Shown: in pieces, positions 43,763-54,168 of the stretch
Position numbering within the stretch: position 1 is the stretch's first letter
Layout: each line of letters begins with the position of its first letter
NCBI GenBank assembly: GCA_963773465.1
Contig: CAVZBF010000001.1
Location: forward strand, 1,178,001 to 1,242,000
Direction: 5' to 3'
Source: VBAS01 sp963773465
GTDB lineage: Bacteria; Bacteroidota; Bacteroidia; Chitinophagales; Chitinophagaceae
DNA: 64,000 nt
Translations under genes and position numbers: made by a program
The notes under the pieces: model-generated
What the model saw: the letters and a program-made list of their open reading frames with translations, nothing else
Database searches by the model: none
What the model was told of the DNA's origin: nothing

Positions 43763-45097
43763 ATGCGTTACAAAAAGCAAACATTAGTCATTCTTTCACT
43801 CGCTGCTGTCATGGCAATTTGCCAATGCACCAGGATGGAAACAACAGAAAATAATATCGGTGAAGCAATATCCGATCTGCCGACTAAAATGAACCAGGGA
43901 AAACAGGGTTTGACAGAGCAGGGAAAAGAAATATTTCGTTTTGATGCATTTGGTGATGAGGATTTTTGGAGTGGCCTATTGCACATTGATAAGGCAATAC
44001 TCGGTGAAGCGAATGGAGGTTTCGGACCAGGTGTAAGTCCAAACACAGCTTTAGCTGTCGGATTAAAAGTAGATGCTGAAGCCTTGCCTCCCGAAGTTGT
44101 GGCAGGGATAACTTCTGGCGCAATAAGTCTTGATGATCCGAAAAGCACAATAGCGCTATTGAAATTAAATGCGGTGGTTGGTGTCAAAGGCAATTTCGAT
44201 GCGAGCGGAACAACCTTGCAATCGATTGGTATAACATGTGCATCCTGTCATTCAACTGTAGACAATTCTTTTACAGAAGGTGTCGGAAAAAGACTTGATG
44301 GCTGGCCAAACAGAGATCTGAATGTTGGTGCAATTGTTTCATTAACCGATAATGCACTCCCAATCGCCAACATGCTGCATGTAAGTGAGCCGGCGTTACG
44401 AAATATATTGAGTTTGTGGGGACCCGGTAAGTATCCAGCTATTTTGTTTATGGATGGTAAAGCTTTTCGTCCTGACGGACAGATCGCAGCGAATCTTATT
44501 CCCGCAGCTTTTGGTTTAAAAGGTATTGGACTTACAACTTATACCGGCTGGGGAGATATTTCTTATTGGAATTCCTTTGTTGCAAATCTTGAAATGCATG
44601 GAAAAGGTAATTTCTCAGATCCGCGTTTGAATGATCCGAAGTATCCAATAGCAGTCGAAAATCATTTTTATAATGTGGTAAATAACCCTGACCTGATCAC
44701 ATCAAAATTACCGGCACTGCGTGCCTATCAGCATTCGTTGGATGCACCAAAACCTCCGTCGAATAGCTTTGATCAAGCGGCGGCAGCAAGGGGCAAGGCA
44801 ATTTTTCTTACTAAAGCAAAATGCGCAACCTGTCATGCTCTTCCATTATATGCAGATAATGTTCTACACACCGGTGCTGAAATTGGAATTGATGATTTTG
44901 ATGCGCAGCGATCTCCAACTGGTAAATACCGCACTATGCCTTTAGGTGGATTGTTTGCAAAAACCAAAGGTGGCTTCTATCATGATGGAAGATTCGCAAC
45001 GCTGCCCAATGTAGTCGATCATTATGATAATCACATGGCCTTGCATTTAACTACGCAGGAAAAACAATGGCTGGTTCAATTCTTAAAATCATTATAA
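43763..45097 (+). CDS. Di-haem cytochrome c lipoprotein
   Basis: 444 residues. A signal peptide ends in a possible lipobox (MAICQC, about Cys22). Two c-type haem sites are visible: CASCH (about 155) and CATCH (about 355), the latter within the cytochrome c domain at the C-terminus. The second half (GKYPAILFMDGKAF...GLKGIGLTTYTGW) and the RTMPLGGLFAKTKGGFYHDGRF block recall di-haem peroxidase/MauG relatives. It is probably an electron-transfer or peroxidase-like protein in the periplasm. Single gene; redox partner unknown. Confidence 0.88.
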   Translation: MRYKKQTLVILSLAAVMAICQCTRMETTENNIGEAISDLPTKMNQGKQGLTEQGKEIFRFDAFGDEDFWSGLLHIDKAILGEANGGFGPGVSPNTALAVGLKVDAEALPPEVVAGITSGAISLDDPKSTIALLKLNAVVGVKGNFDASGTTLQSIGITCASCHSTVDNSFTEGVGKRLDGWPNRDLNVGAIVSLTDNALPIANMLHVSEPALRNILSLWGPGKYPAILFMDGKAFRPDGQIAANLIPAAFGLKGIGLTTYTGWGDISYWNSFVANLEMHGKGNFSDPRLNDPKYPIAVENHFYNVVNNPDLITSKLPALRAYQHSLDAPKPPSNSFDQAAAARGKAIFLTKAKCATCHALPLYADNVLHTGAEIGIDDFDAQRSPTGKYRTMPLGGLFAKTKGGFYHDGRFATLPNVVDHYDNHMALHLTTQEKQWLVQFLKSL

Positions 45098-45125
45098 TAA
45101 AGTAACGGTTCGCAGAAAAGATCAT

Positions 45126-46163
45126 TCAATTCATAAGCATTCTGATCGTGGTAAAAAGCTTGCTGCGCAGATTATAATCGTTGTTGATCAAAAAAATTAT
45201 GACCACATCATCGTCAGGATACCACATCAACTGGCTTTCAAAATCTGGTCTTCCGCCGCCTTTATGATAAGATCTTGTTTGATGTTGCGTAGTAGCTTTA
45301 TTCCAGCTATAAGTTTCTTTTCCGGGAATGTGATCAGTAAATATTTTCTGACGGATATCAGCAGGCATAAATTTATCATCCTGCAAAGCGTTTATCCATT
45401 TATAAAGATCGTCCACGCTGGTGACTAAATGTCCCGGGCCTCTTACTCCCCAAATATCTGGCTGCGGAGCAACCGCTTCTTTTTTATTGTTATAACCCGT
45501 TGCAAAAAGATTTTTGTTTAGTCGTGTTTCCCATGGAAAGCCTGTATTCTCCATTTTACATGGAACAAAAACATTGGTATAAATAAATTGTTCGAATGGT
45601 TCTTTAGATACGATCTCAACGATAGCGGCAAGTAAATTATAGCCGGCGTTTGAATAGCGGTATTCTTTACCCGGCAGCGATTCCATACCACCTTGCTTTA
45701 CCGAGCTGATGAATTTTTCCCGTGTGGAATAATCAAGATTGGCATCTTGCCTGAAGAGACCAGATGAATGAAGAAGCAAATGATGAATAGTGGTACTGTC
45801 CCGCGCATCATTAAACTTGCCCGTATATTTATTTATCATATCTCCTGATTTAAGGAGCCCTCTCTTTTCTAAAAGCAGAATTGAATAAGCGGTAAACTGT
45901 TTTCCAATCGAGGCCACATTAAATAATGTGGCAGGAGTATTTTGTGTTTTTCTTTCGTTGTTAGAATAGCCGTAACCTTTTTTCAATGTGATTACCCGTT
46001 TCTCAGCTACCAGTACCGAACCGGAAAAACCACTATCAAGATATGCAGTGAATAAACTATCAATTCGTTTTCCAATATTTTGCTGTGAAAAACAAACATG
46101 GCTCTTGAAGATAGCAGCTATTAGAATAAAGCAACAAGCTGTTTTACTGAAATTGATTTTCAT
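45126..46163 (-). CDS. Serine hydrolase of the beta-lactamase/PBP4-like (class C) family
   Basis: 345 residues. Signal peptide (CCFILIAAIFKSHVCFSQ), then SxxK catalytic motif SIGK, YxN motif in YRYSNAGYN, and HKGGGRPDF in place of the KTG box. The family includes D-amino-acid peptidases, esterases and class C beta-lactamases; exact substrate not deducible. It is convergent with the cytochrome gene and upstream of it lies another secreted-protein gene on the same strand, 53 bp away. Confidence 0.9.
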   Translation of the reverse strand: MKINFSKTACCFILIAAIFKSHVCFSQQNIGKRIDSLFTAYLDSGFSGSVLVAEKRVITLKKGYGYSNNERKTQNTPATLFNVASIGKQFTAYSILLLEKRGLLKSGDMINKYTGKFNDARDSTTIHHLLLHSSGLFRQDANLDYSTREKFISSVKQGGMESLPGKEYRYSNAGYNLLAAIVEIVSKEPFEQFIYTNVFVPCKMENTGFPWETRLNKNLFATGYNNKKEAVAPQPDIWGVRGPGHLVTSVDDLYKWINALQDDKFMPADIRQKIFTDHIPGKETYSWNKATTQHQTRSYHKGGGRPDFESQLMWYPDDDVVIIFLINNDYNLRSKLFTTIRMLMN

Positions 46164-46215
46164 AATCCAAATCTACAACCAAATATCCCGGCTGCCGGTA
46201 ATGATTTCAGGTGTT

Positions 46216-46833
46216 CTATTTTTTCTTGCGGAATTTAATCAGCACTTCATTGAATTCCCTGATAAACGTTCCTCTTGTGTTCATTGACTCTTCTAAGTCC
46301 GCTACATATTTCCAGATGGGTTTATTTTCATCGGGTGTCGCCAGCGTGAACCTGCCTGCCTTAGGATTATAATCAGTATTTCGCTGGGAATAATTTTGCC
46401 TTGTGTGGTAATGCTTTTTTGTAACAAGGGGAATGTATATGGAATCCTTTTCATTAACTTCAAAAGACAAGGCAAAACTCACATCATAGTTCAATACGAT
46501 ATCATAAGTATTAAATTCATATACCTTTCCTTTGTCTACATATTCAACTTTTGCGCTAACATCGCTTACAATGATCTTGATTACAAAGTCAGGATTCTTG
46601 TCGACCCGTTTTTTAATATTCAGAAAATTGAAAGACCTGGCTACTTCATTTTTTACATATTCATTGCTGATAAAAGGAAAGGTTTCTCCATGTGCCTGTA
46701 TCAGGATCTGGTATGTTTTCAGATTGTCTGTTAATGCTTTTGCTTCGAAATAGTAATCAGTGTAAGCTTTGTGCTGGGCTTTTGCGGAAATGCACAGTAA
46801 AACGGAAATAAAGAAAATGACAGCTGATCTCAT
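46216..46833 (-). CDS. Secreted protein of unknown function
   Basis: 205 residues with a signal peptide (MRSAVIFFISVLLCISAKAQ). The mature domain is rich in Tyr and Lys and strands (DFVIKIIVSDVSAKVEYVDKGKVYEFNTYDIVLNYDVSFALSF). No family recognised. It ends 53 bp before the serine hydrolase start on the same strand and may be co-transcribed with it. Confidence 0.72.
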   Translation of the reverse strand: MRSAVIFFISVLLCISAKAQHKAYTDYYFEAKALTDNLKTYQILIQAHGETFPFISNEYVKNEVARSFNFLNIKKRVDKNPDFVIKIIVSDVSAKVEYVDKGKVYEFNTYDIVLNYDVSFALSFEVNEKDSIYIPLVTKKHYHTRQNYSQRNTDYNPKAGRFTLATPDENKPIWKYVADLEESMNTRGTFIREFNEVLIKFRKKK

Positions 46834-46966
46834 AGAAAATTAATTTGAGAGATATAAGATGTGTAACCAATATCATGCGACAAATGAATTTACGCATTCC
46901 ATTTTGTTGGAGTTATCCTAATTTTTCAGTTGAAATAAAGCGGAACAAGAAGATAATGAGGTTCTA

Positions 46967-48800
46967 TTAAAACTCAAATTCCCAAACAGTGCGGTATGCC
47001 CCGTATTTTTCGACATAGGTTAAGAATGCATTGTAAAACACATCTGCCCCGATAGTAGCGCTGTCGCCGATAACAAAGAGCTGTTCTTTTGCGCGGGTGA
47101 TGGCAACATTCATGCGGCGATAATCTTTTAAAAAACCAATATCGCCATCATCATTGCTGCGTACCAGTGATAAAATGATGTTTTCTTTTTCCTGTCCCTG
47201 GAAACTGTCAATAGTGCTGATGCGCATTTGTTTTGGCAAAAATTCTTTGGCGGCGGCTACTTGTCCTGCATATGGAGAAATAAATGCTGTCTTTAATGGA
47301 TCAAGTTTTTCTGTTTCCAATAGTTTTTGAACGATTGCCAATTCGCCTTTGTTTTGCAGGCTGCTGCCATCGTCACCATGTATTTCATTATAGCCGGAGC
47401 CGGCAGTATCAATAAAACTAATATGTGTTCCTGTATTCTGCAAATGTGCAGGGCTTAGTAGCTGGTTATTGTAAAAATAATTGCTGCTGAATCCTGCAAT
47501 TGCTTTTTTCATCCGGTATTGCGTGTTGAGCAAAAAAACAGCATTGATTGTTTTGATCGCTATTTCCAAAATTGAACGATTAAACCCGAGACGCGCGGCT
47601 TCATAGCTTAACACAGTAGGGGGTAGTTGCCAATGATCACCTGCCAACACAATCTTTTCTGCCAACGGGAATATGCACCATGCCAATGGTTCAATGCATT
47701 GACCCGCTTCATCCAATAACGAGTGTATGAAAATGAAGATGATCAATGCCTGCATCATACAACCCTATCGGTGTTCCTGCGATCACATCCGCTTCTTCAA
47801 ATAATTTTTCTTCGTTGTAAGCCTGTAGTTTTTTTATTTCAGTTCTGATATTCTTTACTTCTTTGAACAAAAGATGGCGTTGTTCTCTTTCGGCTTTGCC
47901 AAAACTGCGTTTGTATTTCAGCGCCATCTTGCGGAATTCTTCAGCTCTTATTTTTAATTGCTTTGATTTCTTTTTGTTGTTTGCTGTTGGCTTAGCCTTC
48001 CTTCGGGAGTATGGGAAAAGATCATTTCATCTGCTTTGCTGGCATTACCTACTCTTAATAATTTCACGCCTTGCTGAATCAAACCTTTGGCAATATTATC
48101 CACAGCTGTATTACTTGGTGCAGATACCAATATTTTTTCACCGTTGTTGATCAATTGTATAATGGCTTCGATCAGCGTGGTAGTTTTTCCTGTTCCGGGC
48201 GGACCATGTATAATGGTTATTTGTTCATTTTGTAAAATAGCATTAACGGCCTGTTGCTGGCTTTCATTCAGCTCCTGGTTACGAAAGCTAAGTGAACTAT
48301 TTTTTAACGGCAGCGTAGCGGCAGATTGTATTGCATCATCATGTAACTGTTCAAATAATTTGAATAAAGGTTTATTGTTTTCCAATTCATTCAGCACTTT
48401 TTTCATAATGCTAGTAGTACGGGTATCGGGAGATAGTTTAATACCCACTCCATCATCTTCTATCCAATCAGGGAAGTCTGGAGCAAATAAGCGGAACTCG
48501 CCATTTTTTCCATCCAGACTTATTAATACACCTTTTACAGGTTCTTCCCCGGCAATGAAACATTCAATCGCAGCGCCATCCCTAAATAGATTTGCTTCCG
48601 GCGGAAAATTCAGCTTAAAACTTATTTCAGGGTAATCGGCATAACCAAAATTTTTCCGGGTGACAATGATCGGATGCAATGCCAGTCCTTCTGCCTTCAA
48701 TGATTTTAATGTATGCTGCTGATCTAGACTAAATCGCTGCACCTGTTCTTTTTCTTCAAGTTCGATGCATCGTAATAATAGTTTGAATATGCGGGTGCAT
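46967..48800 (-). pseudogene. Dna2/NAM7 (SMUBP-2-like) superfamily 1 helicase, about four frame breaks
   Basis: Walker A IIHGPPGTGKTTT, the NTAVDNIA motif, Walker B DEAGQC, GDHWQLPPT, TQYRM, and the C-terminal STIDSFQGQEKENIILSLVRSN and RRMNVAITRAKEQLF show a full superfamily 1B helicase. The product, about 610 residues, is spread over frames with breaks near 48792 (just after ATG 48800), 47985, 47950 and 47714 (an extra base before DEAG). Such proteins unwind RNA or DNA; the bacterial role is unclear. Decay or sequence error. The ATG at 48800 is inferred. Confidence 0.82.
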
Positions 48801-48932
48801 TCGGTGAAAATAAGATGGAAGGAAAGAATAAAAAAATTAGCGTCACATTTCGGTTTCCCGAAAGTTATACGTCAAAAAAAAATCCCGAAGGCCTGCGCAT
48901 GGACTTGCCTGGGGCAGGGTTAATTTAGCAGA

Positions 48933-49532
48933 ATGAATAAAACAATTACGGATATTAACCGGCAGATAAAAGAGGAGGCCGATGATATTTTGTACAGCCA
49001 GGGATTGTTTGCAATATTATCAAAGTATGGAGTTCCTCATATCACGGGCAGCTATTCATTAAACCTGATGACATGGAGAGATCTTGATATCTATATTCAA
49101 AACGAAAATATGAGTGAAGCTGAATTTTTTCAGTTGGGCGCGGAGATTAATAAAAAGTATAACCCGGTAAAGATGAGCTATCGGAATGAAAGGATCACGC
49201 AAACAAAAGGGTTGCCACCTGGTTTATACTGGGGTGTTTATTCGGGTAATGAACGAAATGGTGCATGGAAAATAGATATCTGGGCTGTTGATGAAAATGA
49301 ATGCCGAAGGCTATTAAAATTTTGTGATGATATCGCCGCGAAGCTTACTTTGTTCACAAAACAAATCATACTTACTATTAAATCAAGTTGCTGGCAGGAT
49401 CCGGAGTATCGACGTTCTTACACAAGCAATGATATTTACAAGGCAGTTCTGGATAATGAAGTAACCAGCTTAGAAGAATTCAGATCATACCTGGAACGAA
49501 ACCAATTACAAAATAATATTCAAATCATTTGA
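48933..49532 (+). CDS. Nucleotidyltransferase-like protein
   Basis: 199 residues. GSYSLNLMTWRDLDIYI fits the G-S...D-x-D core of the minimal nucleotidyltransferase fold, with the acidic pair in DLDIYI; a third acidic residue in WKIDIWAVDE completes the pattern. The rest (KYGVPHITG; LTLFTKQIILTIKSSCW) suggests a single domain followed by helices. No antitoxin or HEPN partner is adjacent. Role could be tRNA or small-molecule nucleotidylation; unassigned. Confidence 0.72.
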   Translation: MNKTITDINRQIKEEADDILYSQGLFAILSKYGVPHITGSYSLNLMTWRDLDIYIQNENMSEAEFFQLGAEINKKYNPVKMSYRNERITQTKGLPPGLYWGVYSGNERNGAWKIDIWAVDENECRRLLKFCDDIAAKLTLFTKQIILTIKSSCWQDPEYRRSYTSNDIYKAVLDNEVTSLEEFRSYLERNQLQNNIQII

Positions 49533-49607
49533 TCTGAATATTACTCAAACTAATTTATTCAATGTTCCTATTCATTCTAAATCCTATTATTAGTTAGATT
49601 GCAGCAT

Positions 49608-51389
49608 ATGACACTGGGCAACCTGTTTAAAGAACTCTGGCCTTATGTAAAACCGTACAGAAAACTGGTAACGGCTACACTTATACTTACGGCGATAGGT
49701 TCTTTTGCCGCACAGGTAAATGCGCTGATACTTCGCTATACGGTTGATCATATCAATGGTCTTGCATTGGCAAATCAGCCGTTGAGTAAAGGGTTTTCAT
49801 TGCTGGTTACTATCAGCATTGTATTGCTCGTAAAAGAACTGGTAAATGCTTTTGTTCAGTTCGGGCAAAAATTCTATGGAGAAAAACTCCGCATATATGT
49901 TTCCCGTGATCTTGCACAGCGAATAATTGAAAAAGTATTGAGTTATCGCATGGCCTTTTACACTTCTTCAGAAAATGAAAGTGGTAAACTTCAAACCCGT
50001 ATCGATCGTGGAATTGAAAGTTTGACAAGACTGGTACAGAATTTTTTCATTGACATTCTTCCGTTGTTTGCAAATTCCGTGGTAGCGCTGGTGCTGATGT
50101 TCAATGCCAATAAATATGTGGGATTGGTGGGGCTTTGTATTGTACCTGTTTATTTCTATATCAGCCAGCAGCAGGCAAAAAAATTGGGCGGGTACAGGCG
50201 GCGGATGAAAACATACAGGGAAAATAAGAGCAGCGGCATTATCGGTATCATTGAGTCCATTACAGTGATCAAATCTTTTGTACGGGAAAAAGAAGAATCA
50301 GAAAAACAAAATGCACTTCAGCTTGAGATGACAGGCAATCAAATGCAAACAAGAAAACTGAGTTTTATTTTCGACGGGGCTAAAAATTTTATTGAACAGA
50401 TCGGTGTCGTGATCATTATTATATTAACCGCCTACTTTGTACTGCAGGGGAATATGACCATTGGGGCTATCATGTTTCATATACTTTTATTCAGCAACGT
50501 ATCTGCTCCCATCCGCCAGTTGCACCGCATATACGATGAGATAAATGATGCACTTGTTTATTCAGAAGGTTTCTTTGATATTATGGACGCGGATAGTGAG
50601 AAAGAAAGATCGGGAAGTTATATTCCTGAAAAAATAAAAGGCCATTTTGAAATACGCAACGTATCGTTCACTTATCCCAATGGTACACAGGCACTGCATA
50701 ATGTTACTGTCAATATTGAACCGGATAAAAACAATGCATTGGTAGGCTTGTCAGGAGCGGGAAAAAGCACACTCATTAACCTGCTCGATAAATTTTATGA
50801 GCCAACAACAGGTGAAATATTTTTGGATGGTGTGAACCTTAAAGATTATGACACAAAGGGATTGCGTAAAGAGATCGGTCTTGTTTTACAAAAGAATCAC
50901 ATTTTTAAAGGAAGCATTGCTGAGAATATTGGTTATGGTAAACCCGGTGCGAACCTGGAGGAGATCCAGGATGCCGCACGCAAAGCCTATGTTCATGATG
51001 AGATAATGCAGTTGCCGCAGCAATATTTATCAGAGGCAAAACTTTTATCAGGCGGACAGCAACAACGCATTGCAATTGCAAGACTCTTTTTGAAAGACCC
51101 TTCCGTTATTTTTCTTGATGAACCAACCGCAAGTCTTGATGCGATCGCTACGGAACAAATTAAAAACAGTCTTGATGCGATCAAAAAGGGACGTACAGTG
51201 ATCATCATATCGCACAGCATTTCCCAGATCATAGATGCGGATAAGATCATTGTTATGGAAAAAGGAAGGGTAGTGGAGCAAGGAGATCATGAAGCAGTGT
51301 ATGATAAAGCCGGTACTTATAAAAAGATCTTTGATGCAATGGCACATAGCCTGAATATTGAAAAAATAGCAAAGACCCTGGATGAGTGA
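49608..51389 (+). CDS. ABC exporter, half transporter (membrane plus ATPase domain)
   Basis: About 593 residues. Six membrane segments (residues 15-300) precede an ATPase with Walker A GLSGAGKST, Q-loop LVLQKNHIFKGS, signature LLSGGQQQR, Walker B VIFLDEPTA and H-loop IISHS. It probably works as a homodimer, of the MsbA/lipid or drug exporter class. Substrate unknown. ATG 49608 is chosen over the TTG at 49599. Transcribed alone after the nucleotidyltransferase-like gene. Confidence 0.93.
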   Translation: MTLGNLFKELWPYVKPYRKLVTATLILTAIGSFAAQVNALILRYTVDHINGLALANQPLSKGFSLLVTISIVLLVKELVNAFVQFGQKFYGEKLRIYVSRDLAQRIIEKVLSYRMAFYTSSENESGKLQTRIDRGIESLTRLVQNFFIDILPLFANSVVALVLMFNANKYVGLVGLCIVPVYFYISQQQAKKLGGYRRRMKTYRENKSSGIIGIIESITVIKSFVREKEESEKQNALQLEMTGNQMQTRKLSFIFDGAKNFIEQIGVVIIIILTAYFVLQGNMTIGAIMFHILLFSNVSAPIRQLHRIYDEINDALVYSEGFFDIMDADSEKERSGSYIPEKIKGHFEIRNVSFTYPNGTQALHNVTVNIEPDKNNALVGLSGAGKSTLINLLDKFYEPTTGEIFLDGVNLKDYDTKGLRKEIGLVLQKNHIFKGSIAENIGYGKPGANLEEIQDAARKAYVHDEIMQLPQQYLSEAKLLSGGQQQRIAIARLFLKDPSVIFLDEPTASLDAIATEQIKNSLDAIKKGRTVIIISHSISQIIDADKIIVMEKGRVVEQGDHEAVYDKAGTYKKIFDAMAHSLNIEKIAKTLDE

Positions 51390-51425
51390 ATAATCGGATG
51401 AAGAAAATTTCTTTTAAGCTCCTTT

Positions 51426-52178
51426 TTATTTCTTTAAAAAAATCACTACTGCCCCGATCAATGTAAGTACTATCACCACTTTTCGATAATACTCATCTTT
51501 TATCCGCCTTACAATTTTTAAACCTAATAAAAAACCAAGCGCCAATGCCGGAAGCAGCAACAGGTCGGTTTGCAAGCTGGCTGCTGTAATATTTTTCCAA
51601 TACAACACCTGGAACGGGAGTTTAAATAAATTAATGACTAAAAATAACCAGGATGATGTGCCAATAAAATCATTCTTGGGCAGTCGCATCGCCAGGAAAT
51701 AAAGATTGGAAAATGCACCGGCTAAATTTCCCAGCATAGTGGTGAAGCCTGCGGCTATACCGGTACTTGCAGCAAACAACGGATGAGCAGGAACATTTTC
51801 TGATTTGATCAATTCCATCACCAGCATAATGATAACGGTGAGTATGATAATTACAGCCATCAACTTTCTGAAAACAACTTCGTTCATGTCCTTACCTGCA
51901 AATACACCTATCAAAATACCGGCTGCCATCCAGGGTACCAGTTTCCAAAAATGTTTCCATTGGGCATGCCGGTGATAATACAACACAGCAGCAATATCAG
52001 CAATACATAGTAAAGGCAACACAATACCAGTAGATGCTTTGCTGCCAAAAACCAATGCCATTAGTGTTACATTAAGCATATCGATGCCGCGAAGCCCGGC
52101 CTTAGCAAGCCCTAAAATGAATGCACCGGTAAATACTAATAGTAAGTTGAGAATAGACCAGGTTGACAGGATCTCCAT
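51426..52178 (-). CDS. TauE/SafE family sulfite exporter-like permease
   Basis: 250 residues with about eight membrane segments. The first block (GAFILGLAKAGLRGIDMLNVTLMALVFGSKASTGIVLPLL) carries the family pattern of Gly residues and the repeat in the second half (FAASTGIAAGFTTMLGNLAGAFSNLYFL). The family moves organosulfur anions or sulfite; substrate not known here. Convergent with the ABC exporter gene. Confidence 0.9.
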   Translation of the reverse strand: MEILSTWSILNLLLVFTGAFILGLAKAGLRGIDMLNVTLMALVFGSKASTGIVLPLLCIADIAAVLYYHRHAQWKHFWKLVPWMAAGILIGVFAGKDMNEVVFRKLMAVIIILTVIIMLVMELIKSENVPAHPLFAASTGIAAGFTTMLGNLAGAFSNLYFLAMRLPKNDFIGTSSWLFLVINLFKLPFQVLYWKNITAASLQTDLLLLPALALGFLLGLKIVRRIKDEYYRKVVIVLTLIGAVVIFLKK

Positions 52179-52325
52179 ATTTATTAAAAAACACTTTCAA
52201 GATACATAAACAGTTTTATCATCTGGCTTATTCATGACTTTACAAATTACTAGCGGCAAAAAAGAGGCATCATTTTAGTTATGAGATGAATAAAATTCCG
52301 GTTTTATAAACATTAAATTACGGTT

Positions 52326-52820
52326 ATGGAAAATAAAACAACAGTAACTGCTCTGCACGAAGACGTGGTGGCGATCCAAAAAGTTTATGATCAATTGATC
52401 AATTGCTGGAATGAAATGAATAGCAAAGGGTACGCGGATATGTTTACAGCAGACGGCAGCATAGTAGGTTTTGATGGCAGCCAGGCAAATAGCCGTAAGG
52501 AGATCTATGATCATTTGTCCGCCATCTTTGCCGATCATGCACCGGCAAGATTTGTTACGATAGTGAGGGAAATTCGTTTGCTCTCTCCGTCCGTTGGTTT
52601 ATTAAGAGCAGTTGCCGGAATGGTTCCTCGAAATGAAAAAGAGATCAACCCCAAAACAAATGCTATACAATCATTGATTGCTGTAAAGAAGGACCAGCGT
52701 TTCATGATTGCGCTTTTTCAAAATACTCCTGCCGCTTTTCATGGTCGTGAGGAAGATGCAGAAAAACTTACAAAGGAATTACAGGAACAATTTCAAAAAG
52801 AGTATTTGAATGCACAATAG
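52326..52820 (+). CDS. SnoaL-like (SgcJ/EcaC) protein
   Basis: 164 residues, no signal peptide. The NTF2-like fold is visible: AIQKVYDQLINCWNEMNSKGYADMFTADGSIVGFDGSQANSRKEIYDHLSAIFADH, VTIVREIRLLSPSVGLLRAVAGMVP and FMIALFQNTPAAFHG. The SgcJ/EcaC subgroup is common in Bacteroidota; biochemical role is generally unproven. Single gene. Confidence 0.88.
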   Translation: MENKTTVTALHEDVVAIQKVYDQLINCWNEMNSKGYADMFTADGSIVGFDGSQANSRKEIYDHLSAIFADHAPARFVTIVREIRLLSPSVGLLRAVAGMVPRNEKEINPKTNAIQSLIAVKKDQRFMIALFQNTPAAFHGREEDAEKLTKELQEQFQKEYLNAQ

Positions 52821-52855
52821 AAAATTTGAGTAGCGTGCCTGATTGAAATTAATTA

Positions 52856-52934
52856 AACCACGGAGACACAGCTACACTAAGTTACAAAGGGATAGTCTCC
52901 GTGTTTCTCTGTGTACTCCGTGTCTCTGCGGTTA
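52856..52934. repeat. CCACGGAG-family repeat, copy 4
   Basis: Left end AAACCACGGAGACAC, right end GTGTCTCTGCGGTT, with CTCCGTG words inside. Its right flank (AAACAAATTAAGACACTACCAA) is shared with copy 6 and partly with copy 5, so the mobile or duplicated unit is longer than the palindrome. Confidence 0.8.
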
Positions 52935-53041
52935 AAAAAACAAATTAAGACACTACCAAAATTAAGATAGGTATTATTATTTCCTTTGATACTATTCACT
53001 CACCAAACCCTGCAACGTAACTTCGCTTACAAATTATATGT

Positions 53042-54076
53042 ATGGAATTAGGCATTGGCATGTTTGGGGATCTGCACATAGATAAGAACGGAAAAATTCA
53101 ACCGGCACGACAACGACTGCAGGAATTGATCGAAGAAATAAAACTGATGGATGAAGTGGGTCTCGATTTTTACGGCATCGGTGAACATCATCGTCCTGAC
53201 TATGCAGTATCAGCACCTGAAATTGTTATAGCTGCAGCAGCCACCGTCACTAAGAACATCAAATTGGGGAGCGCTGTTTCTGTGTTAAGTTCTTCAGACC
53301 CGGTAAAACTATATCAAAGCTTTGCTACCATCGATCTGATCTCGAACGGAAGGGCAGAGCTAATGGCCGGCCGCGGCAGTTTTATTGAATCATTTCCCTT
53401 GTTTGGCTACAGCCTTGATGATTATGATGACTTGTTTGAAGAAAAACTTGATCTCCTGCTGAAAATAAATACATCTGAACGGATAACATGGAAAGGTAAA
53501 TTCAGACCTGCATTAAATAATCAACAAGTATTACCACGTGCAGTTAATGATCATCTTAATATATGGGTTGCGGTGGGCGGCACGCCTGAATCAGTGTTGC
53601 GTGCAGGCAGGCATGGTCTGCCCGTGATCTTTGCAATCATCGGTGGTAATCCTGCACAGTTCAAACCTTTGTTTGAATATTACAAGAATGTCTACAGTCA
53701 ATCCGGCCATGATATGAACAAGTTCCAGGTGGGTGTGCACATGCATGCACTGTTTGGTGATGACAGCAAACAAATTGCAGATGAGTATTATCCAATCTAC
53801 TCGGCACAAATGGATAGAGTAGGGCGTTCCCGCAATTGGCCTCCTTATCAGCAGCAACAGTATGTCACCGGCAGAAGCCGCAATGGACATTTGATCATTG
53901 GCGATGCCAATGAATCCATCGATAAGATTTTACATATGCAGGAACTGTTTGGCCTTACCCGTTTTTCAGCTCATATGGATGTTGGCGGTCCCTCACATAA
54001 ATTGCTGATGAAATCAATAGAGATATATGGAACGAGGATCGCACCAAAAGTGAGAGAGGCGTTAAGGCTGTCGTGA
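53042..54076 (+). CDS. LLM-class flavin-dependent oxidoreductase
   Basis: 344 residues. The bacterial luciferase-like barrel begins ELGIGMFGDLHID and continues FYGIGEHHRPDYAVSAPEIVIAAAA, NIKLGSAVSVLSSSDPVKLYQSFATIDLISNGRAELMAGRGS, and FEEKLDLLL. This family uses reduced flavin to oxidise varied small molecules; substrate unknown. It is close to the alkanal-monooxygenase-like subgroup. Single gene, followed by a low-complexity repeat. Confidence 0.92.
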   Translation: MELGIGMFGDLHIDKNGKIQPARQRLQELIEEIKLMDEVGLDFYGIGEHHRPDYAVSAPEIVIAAAATVTKNIKLGSAVSVLSSSDPVKLYQSFATIDLISNGRAELMAGRGSFIESFPLFGYSLDDYDDLFEEKLDLLLKINTSERITWKGKFRPALNNQQVLPRAVNDHLNIWVAVGGTPESVLRAGRHGLPVIFAIIGGNPAQFKPLFEYYKNVYSQSGHDMNKFQVGVHMHALFGDDSKQIADEYYPIYSAQMDRVGRSRNWPPYQQQQYVTGRSRNGHLIIGDANESIDKILHMQELFGLTRFSAHMDVGGPSHKLLMKSIEIYGTRIAPKVREALRLS

Positions 54077-54150
54077 ATGGTGAGTGGTGAGTTGTGAATG
54101 GTGAGTAATGAGTGAACAATAATCAATAATTAATAATCAGTAATCAGTCA
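54075..54150. repeat. GTGAGTGGTGAATG-type low-complexity repeat
   Basis: Degenerate tandem words GTGAGTGGTGAGTTGTGAATG, then AATCAATAATTAATAATCAG. Same family as 7498-7645. Confidence 0.65.
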
Positions 54151-54168
54151 TCCATACTAATCTCCTTT

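Noticed and set aside
46216..46833. Assignment of the secreted protein to a named lipocalin or adhesin family
   Set aside because: No motif supports it; left as unknown.
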